64,000 nt of DNA from positions 1 through 64,000 of the forward strand of contig JAAYWB010000071.1 in assembly GCA_012516855.1 (NCBI GenBank), given 5' to 3'. Shown here piece by piece: positions 60,917 through 64,000 of the stretch; the stretch's first letter is position 1, and each line of letters begins with the position of its first letter. This stretch comes from Candidatus Cloacimonadota bacterium (GTDB lineage: Bacteria; Cloacimonadota; Cloacimonadia; Cloacimonadales; Cloacimonadaceae). The position numbers were made by a program, and so were the translations under genes. Below the pieces are notes generated by a model. That model worked only from the letters and a program-made list of their open reading frames with translations. It was not told the origin of the DNA and made no database searches.

Positions 60917-62145
60917 GGTGCAATCACCCTGCGGCGCAGCTTCTCAATGTCTTTTATTTCTTTGGGGATCTTGGCGGAAAGCACTTTGTGGCCGGTTTTT
61001 ATGACCAGCACGTCGTCTTCGATGCGCACGCCGAGGTTTTCCTCCGGAAGGTACAGGCCTGGCTCGACGGTGATCACGTTGCCCTCTTCCAAGACTGCTT
61101 CACGGCCGCCGAGGTCGTGGGTGTCCAAACCCAGGAAGTGGCTCACGCTGTGCATGTAATATCTGCCGACCTGGTCCTCGGAATCGATCAGGTTCAGGGC
61201 GATAAGGCCCTTCGCCAATCCCTTTTTGGTGATGTCGTTGAGCTCGGAAAGCTTCACGCCCGGCTTCACAGCCGCGATCACCTTTTTCTGCACGCCCAGC
61301 ACGAGGCTGTAGATCTGTTTCTGTCGCGCTGTGAATCTCTTGCCGATAGGAAAGCAGCGAGTAACGTCTGCACTGTAGCCGTTGCAGTCTGCGCCCACGT
61401 CCATCAACACCAGTTCGTTTTCCCCGATCCGGCAGTTGTTCTTTTCGTAGTGGAGAGTGGCGGCGTTGATGCCCGCGGCGATGATGGGGGCAAAACCCCA
61501 GGCTTGCAGGCCGTTCATCTGCATGCGGTAAAAGAGGGTTGCCTCCAGCTCGTATTCCATCATGCCTGCCGTGGCGGAACTTACGATGTCTTCAATGCCC
61601 TGTCCGGTGATGTCGATGGCCTTTTGCAGCTGCTTCACTTCCCAGTTGTCTTTGATCTTGCGTAGAGGGGTGATGAGATCGTTCAACTGTTTGATCTGGA
61701 TCTGTGGCTGGCGGTCACGAATGGGCTGGAGCATGTGCATGGCCAGGGTGGGCGGCTGGTTCAGGCCGGCGAAGCCAAGGTTGGCATGGATCACTTGCAT
61801 TAAGGGGCACATGCCTGACAGGGTGGGGTAGAATTCGTCCAGATAGCGCACCTGCTTGATCCCGCTGATCCGTGTGGCTTCCTTCGCGTCGAGTTTTTCG
61901 CCTTCCCACACGATGCGTTCGGGGTCGCTGCGCTCGATGAAAAGCATGTCGTTGAAGCGGCTACCATATTTGCCAGCAACATAGATAAGTTCGGGATGGT
62001 TGAGCCCGGTGAGGTAGAGGAAATTCTTGTCCTGTCTGAACTTTTGCAGTTTGCACTGGGCATTGGCAAAGACAATAACATATTCTCCGTCGGAAAGGAG
62101 CGCGGCCAGGCGTTCTCGGCGTGGTGCTGTGATCTCAGCAGTCAT
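60913..62145 (-). CDS. M24 metallopeptidase (Xaa-Pro aminopeptidase-like)
   Basis: A 410-residue dimetal peptidase of the creatinase/aminopeptidase P type, removing N-terminal residues before proline. The N-terminal creatinase-like domain ([16 protein letters not shown]) is followed by the pita-bread catalytic domain. Metal ligands are seen in order: [20 protein letters not shown] (two Asp), [14 protein letters not shown] (His), [11 protein letters not shown] (Glu) and VRIEDDVLV (Glu). This gives the full set. It fits a peptide-fermenting lifestyle. It is in the clpX-coaD-dnaB run. Confidence 0.9.
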   Translation of the reverse strand: MTAEITAPRRERLAALLSDGEYVIVFANAQCKLQKFRQDKNFLYLTGLNHPELIYVAGKYGSRFNDMLFIERSDPERIVWEGEKLDAKEATRISGIKQVRYLDEFYPTLSGMCPLMQVIHANLGFAGLNQPPTLAMHMLQPIRDRQPQIQIKQLNDLITPLRKIKDNWEVKQLQKAIDITGQGIEDIVSSATAGMMEYELEATLFYRMQMNGLQAWGFAPIIAAGINAATLHYEKNNCRIGENELVLMDVGADCNGYSADVTRCFPIGKRFTARQKQIYSLVLGVQKKVIAAVKPGVKLSELNDITKKGLAKGLIALNLIDSEDQVGRYYMHSVSHFLGLDTHDLGGREAVLEEGNVITVEPGLYLPEENLGVRIEDDVLVIKTGHKVLSAKIPKEIKDIEKLRRRVIAP

Positions 62146-62159
62146 GGTACTTCCTTTTT

Positions 62160-62747
62160 CTAATTATCGTTGGCTTGGACACGGGAGGCGTTTTTGCCGT
62201 CTGAGGCTTTGCCGAAATCTGAAAAACTGAGGCTTTGGGTCTGGTTTGTAGTCACGGCGATTCCGTAACAGAAGTATTCGCGGAAGTCACTATCAACCAA
62301 TTTGAGGTCCCAAGTTCCCGCGGTAACCGTCCAGATAGTGTTCTGGCCAGATTCAAGGCCCCCGGCGAGGTCATTCGGGCCCCAATCCAGATCACCAGTG
62401 GGGGAGATGTAGACCTCGGCTATGGTTAATTCTGCATCGTTGGCAAAGGCGATGGCGCCGCCGGAGGGAAGAACGTCCACCGTGGAGATCAACCCCGGGC
62501 GCACAGTCTGCTCCACCCCGTTGGCGAAAACGTAATTGCCAATGAAGCTTACACTGAGGACGGCGGTTTCCTTGTAAAACAGCGACCAGTTCGACCATCC
62601 ACTGATCTTGTGCGGCTCCAAGTTAGCCACGCTTACCCAGATGTCGTCAGCGCTGCGGTTGCGGACCCTCAGTTCGCCCGGCGTGGTCGTGCAGGCCAAA
62701 AGCGGCAGAACCATGCCCAGCAGCAACAGCAGCAGCCCGTGTTTCAT
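62160..62747 (-). CDS. Predicted lipoprotein of unknown function
   Basis: A 195-residue protein with a lipoprotein signal (LLLLLGMVLPLLAC, Cys near residue 19). The mature part is beta-rich and opens with LRVRNRSADDIWVSVANLEP. It includes WTVTAGTWDLKLVDSDF, suggesting a single beta-sandwich domain. I do not recognise a family. It sits 12 bases after clpX and 14 bases before the M24 peptidase gene, within the same run, so it is probably expressed with them. Confidence 0.7.
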   Translation of the reverse strand: MKHGLLLLLLGMVLPLLACTTTPGELRVRNRSADDIWVSVANLEPHKISGWSNWSLFYKETAVLSVSFIGNYVFANGVEQTVRPGLISTVDVLPSGGAIAFANDAELTIAEVYISPTGDLDWGPNDLAGGLESGQNTIWTVTAGTWDLKLVDSDFREYFCYGIAVTTNQTQSLSFSDFGKASDGKNASRVQANDN

Positions 62748-62759
62748 TGCATAGGCCCA

Positions 62760-64000
62760 TCAACTCGAACCGACCGCTTTTCTGCGGGCGGTGCTGCCGG
62801 CAAAGGTGAATTCCGGTGCGCTGCCTTTGCTCACCACATCCGCGCTGATGCGGCAACCGCGAAGTTTTTCCATATCCGGAATGTCATACATGATTTTCAG
62901 CATGAACTTTTCCATGATGGCACGCAGCCCGCGGGCGCCCGCTTTTTGCTTGATGGCGATGCTGGCGATCTCGCGCAGGGCTTCGTGATCGAATTCCAGG
63001 TCCACACCATCCATCTGGAAGTATTTCTTGTACTGGCTGCAGATGGCGTTCTTGGGCTGGGTGAGGATATCCACCAGCGCTTCTTCGCTGAGTTCGTGCA
63101 GAGTGCAGAGCACCGGCATGCGGCCTATCAGTTCTGGGATAAGGCCGTATTTCAGCAGATCGCTGGACACAGTATGGTCAAAAATGTTGTATTCTTCGGT
63201 CACTCGGCCCAGCTTCACATCGAAGCCGATGGCCTTGGTGTCCAGGCGTTCCTTGATTATCTTTTCCAGGCCGAAGAAAGCCCCGCCAACGATGAAGAGG
63301 ATGTTTTTGGTATCCATTTCGATGAAGTCCTGCTGCGGATGTTTGCGCCCGCCTTTGGGTGGAACGTTCACCTTGGTGCCTTCCAGGATTTTCAGCAAAG
63401 CCTGCTGCACGCCTTCTCCGGAGACGTCGCGGGTGATCGAGGGGGTTTCTGATTTGCGGCTGATCTTGTCGATTTCGTCTAAATAGACGATGCCGCGCTC
63501 TGCCTTGGCCACATCATAATCCGCGGCTTGCAGCAAACGCACCAGGATGTTTTCCACGTCTTCACCAACGTAGCCAGCTTCAGTGAGAGTGGTGGCGTCG
63601 GAAATGGCGAAGGGCACCTTCAGATAGTTGGCCAAAGTCTGCGCAATCAGTGTCTTGCCGCAGCCAGTAGGTCCGATCATCATGATATTGCTTTTCTCCA
63701 GCTCGATGGAGTCTTTGTCGTCCTGGCGGAAGATGCGTTTGTAATGGTTATAGACCGCTACGGAGATGATCATTTTAGCCTGTTCCTGACCGATCACATA
63801 CTGGTCCAGATAACTCTTGATCTCGCTGGGCCGGGGCAGTTCGACCACTTCTTCTGAGGTTTCAGGAGCGGTGGTCACCACGATGTTGTGGCACATGGCG
63901 ATGCATTCATCGCAGATATTCCCTGCAATCCCGCGGATCAGGGTTTTCACCTCGAGCTCGTTTCTGCCGCAGAAAGAGCAGCTCAGGTTCTTGAACTTAT
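62760..64000 (-). CDS. clpX: ATP-dependent Clp protease ATP-binding subunit ClpX (5' end cut by window)
   Basis: AAA+ unfoldase that feeds substrates to ClpP. The reading frame stays open to the window edge (64000), and the zinc-finger Cys pairs are visible there (CSFCGR... then CDEC), so the GTG at 63950 is not the true start and the gene continues outside. Then come the Walker [45 protein letters not shown] (Walker B), [16 protein letters not shown] and GRMPVL. At least 413 residues are in view. clpP is not in the window and may lie just outside. Confidence 0.95.
   Translation of the reverse strand, partial: KFKNLSCSFCGRNELEVKTLIRGIAGNICDECIAMCHNIVVTTAPETSEEVVELPRPSEIKSYLDQYVIGQEQAKMIISVAVYNHYKRIFRQDDKDSIELEKSNIMMIGPTGCGKTLIAQTLANYLKVPFAISDATTLTEAGYVGEDVENILVRLLQAADYDVAKAERGIVYLDEIDKISRKSETPSITRDVSGEGVQQALLKILEGTKVNVPPKGGRKHPQQDFIEMDTKNILFIVGGAFFGLEKIIKERLDTKAIGFDVKLGRVTEEYNIFDHTVSSDLLKYGLIPELIGRMPVLCTLHELSEEALVDILTQPKNAICSQYKKYFQMDGVDLEFDHEALREIASIAIKQKAGARGLRAIMEKFMLKIMYDIPDMEKLRGCRISADVVSKGSAPEFTFAGSTARRKAVGSS

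Noticed and set aside
63948-63950. GTG at 63950 as the clpX start
   Set aside because: The frame continues upstream to the window edge and encodes the zinc-finger Cys pair CSFC expected at the ClpX N-terminus, so the true start is outside the window.

Overview
The window looks like a chromosome segment of an anaerobic, diderm, fermentative bacterium of the Fibrobacteres-Chlorobi-Bacteroidetes (FCB) type. A Cloacimonadota-like host is my best guess, but this is inferred from gene content only. The pointers are an oxygen-sensitive class III ribonucleotide reductase (NrdD/NrdG), a two-subunit B12-dependent methylmalonyl-CoA mutase with its MeaB chaperone, a urocanase, PorV-like outer-membrane proteins, an M6 metalloprotease with a type IX secretion-like C-terminal sorting domain, several lipoproteins, and MCE/Mla lipid-transport genes. 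I see no prophage, insertion sequence, CRISPR array or rRNA operon. One tRNA gene, tRNA-Leu(CAA), is present.

Layout. 1-918 is a non-coding, repeat-rich stretch. 919-6179 (+) holds nrdD, nrdG and a double radical-SAM/DUF2344 protein. 6537-13540 (+) holds a thermonuclease-like protein, a divergent phosphoglycerate kinase, mutA, mutB and meaB. 13697-22973 (-) is a secreted/surface block: a choice-of-anchor-J protein, three small related membrane or secreted proteins, the M6 protease with its sorting domain, and a PorV-like barrel. After tRNA-Leu and a sugar-binding lipoprotein (23150-24625, -) comes one long minus-strand operon, 34303 down to 25178: hutU, UDP-glucose pyrophosphorylase, MCE protein, a fused auxiliary-lipoprotein/beta-barrel protein, STAS-MlaE permease, MlaF ATPase and folA. 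It has a plausible promoter at one end and a clear terminator at the other.

34897-41086 (+) holds an EF-G paralogue, yebC, ruvC, ruvA, rsmB, a PASTA protein and a small DUF4911-like protein. 41104-51224 is mostly minus strand: prepilin peptidase, a small secreted protein, (a flavin reductase on +), a LysM/beta-propeller protein, an aminotransferase, asnS, a Gfo/Idh/MocA oxidoreductase, a threonine dehydrogenase and a CsgG-like lipoprotein. 51816-56504 (+) is a GntR/YtrA regulator with its ABC exporter, followed by an SppA protease carrying a barrel-like N-terminal domain. 56768-64000 (-) is a housekeeping run: clpX (cut by the window edge), a lipoprotein, an M24 peptidase, coaD, dnaB, a second MlaE-type permease, a ThiB-like lipoprotein and trmL.

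The intergenic regions carry at least three families of short dispersed repeats (four copies of a ~125-bp element, two of a ~110-bp palindromic element, two of a ~40-bp motif). These are the main structure not explained by genes. The most interesting protein-level observations are the envelope-spanning MCE system whose PqiC-like lipoprotein is fused to an apparent outer-membrane barrel, and the barrel-SppA fusion.
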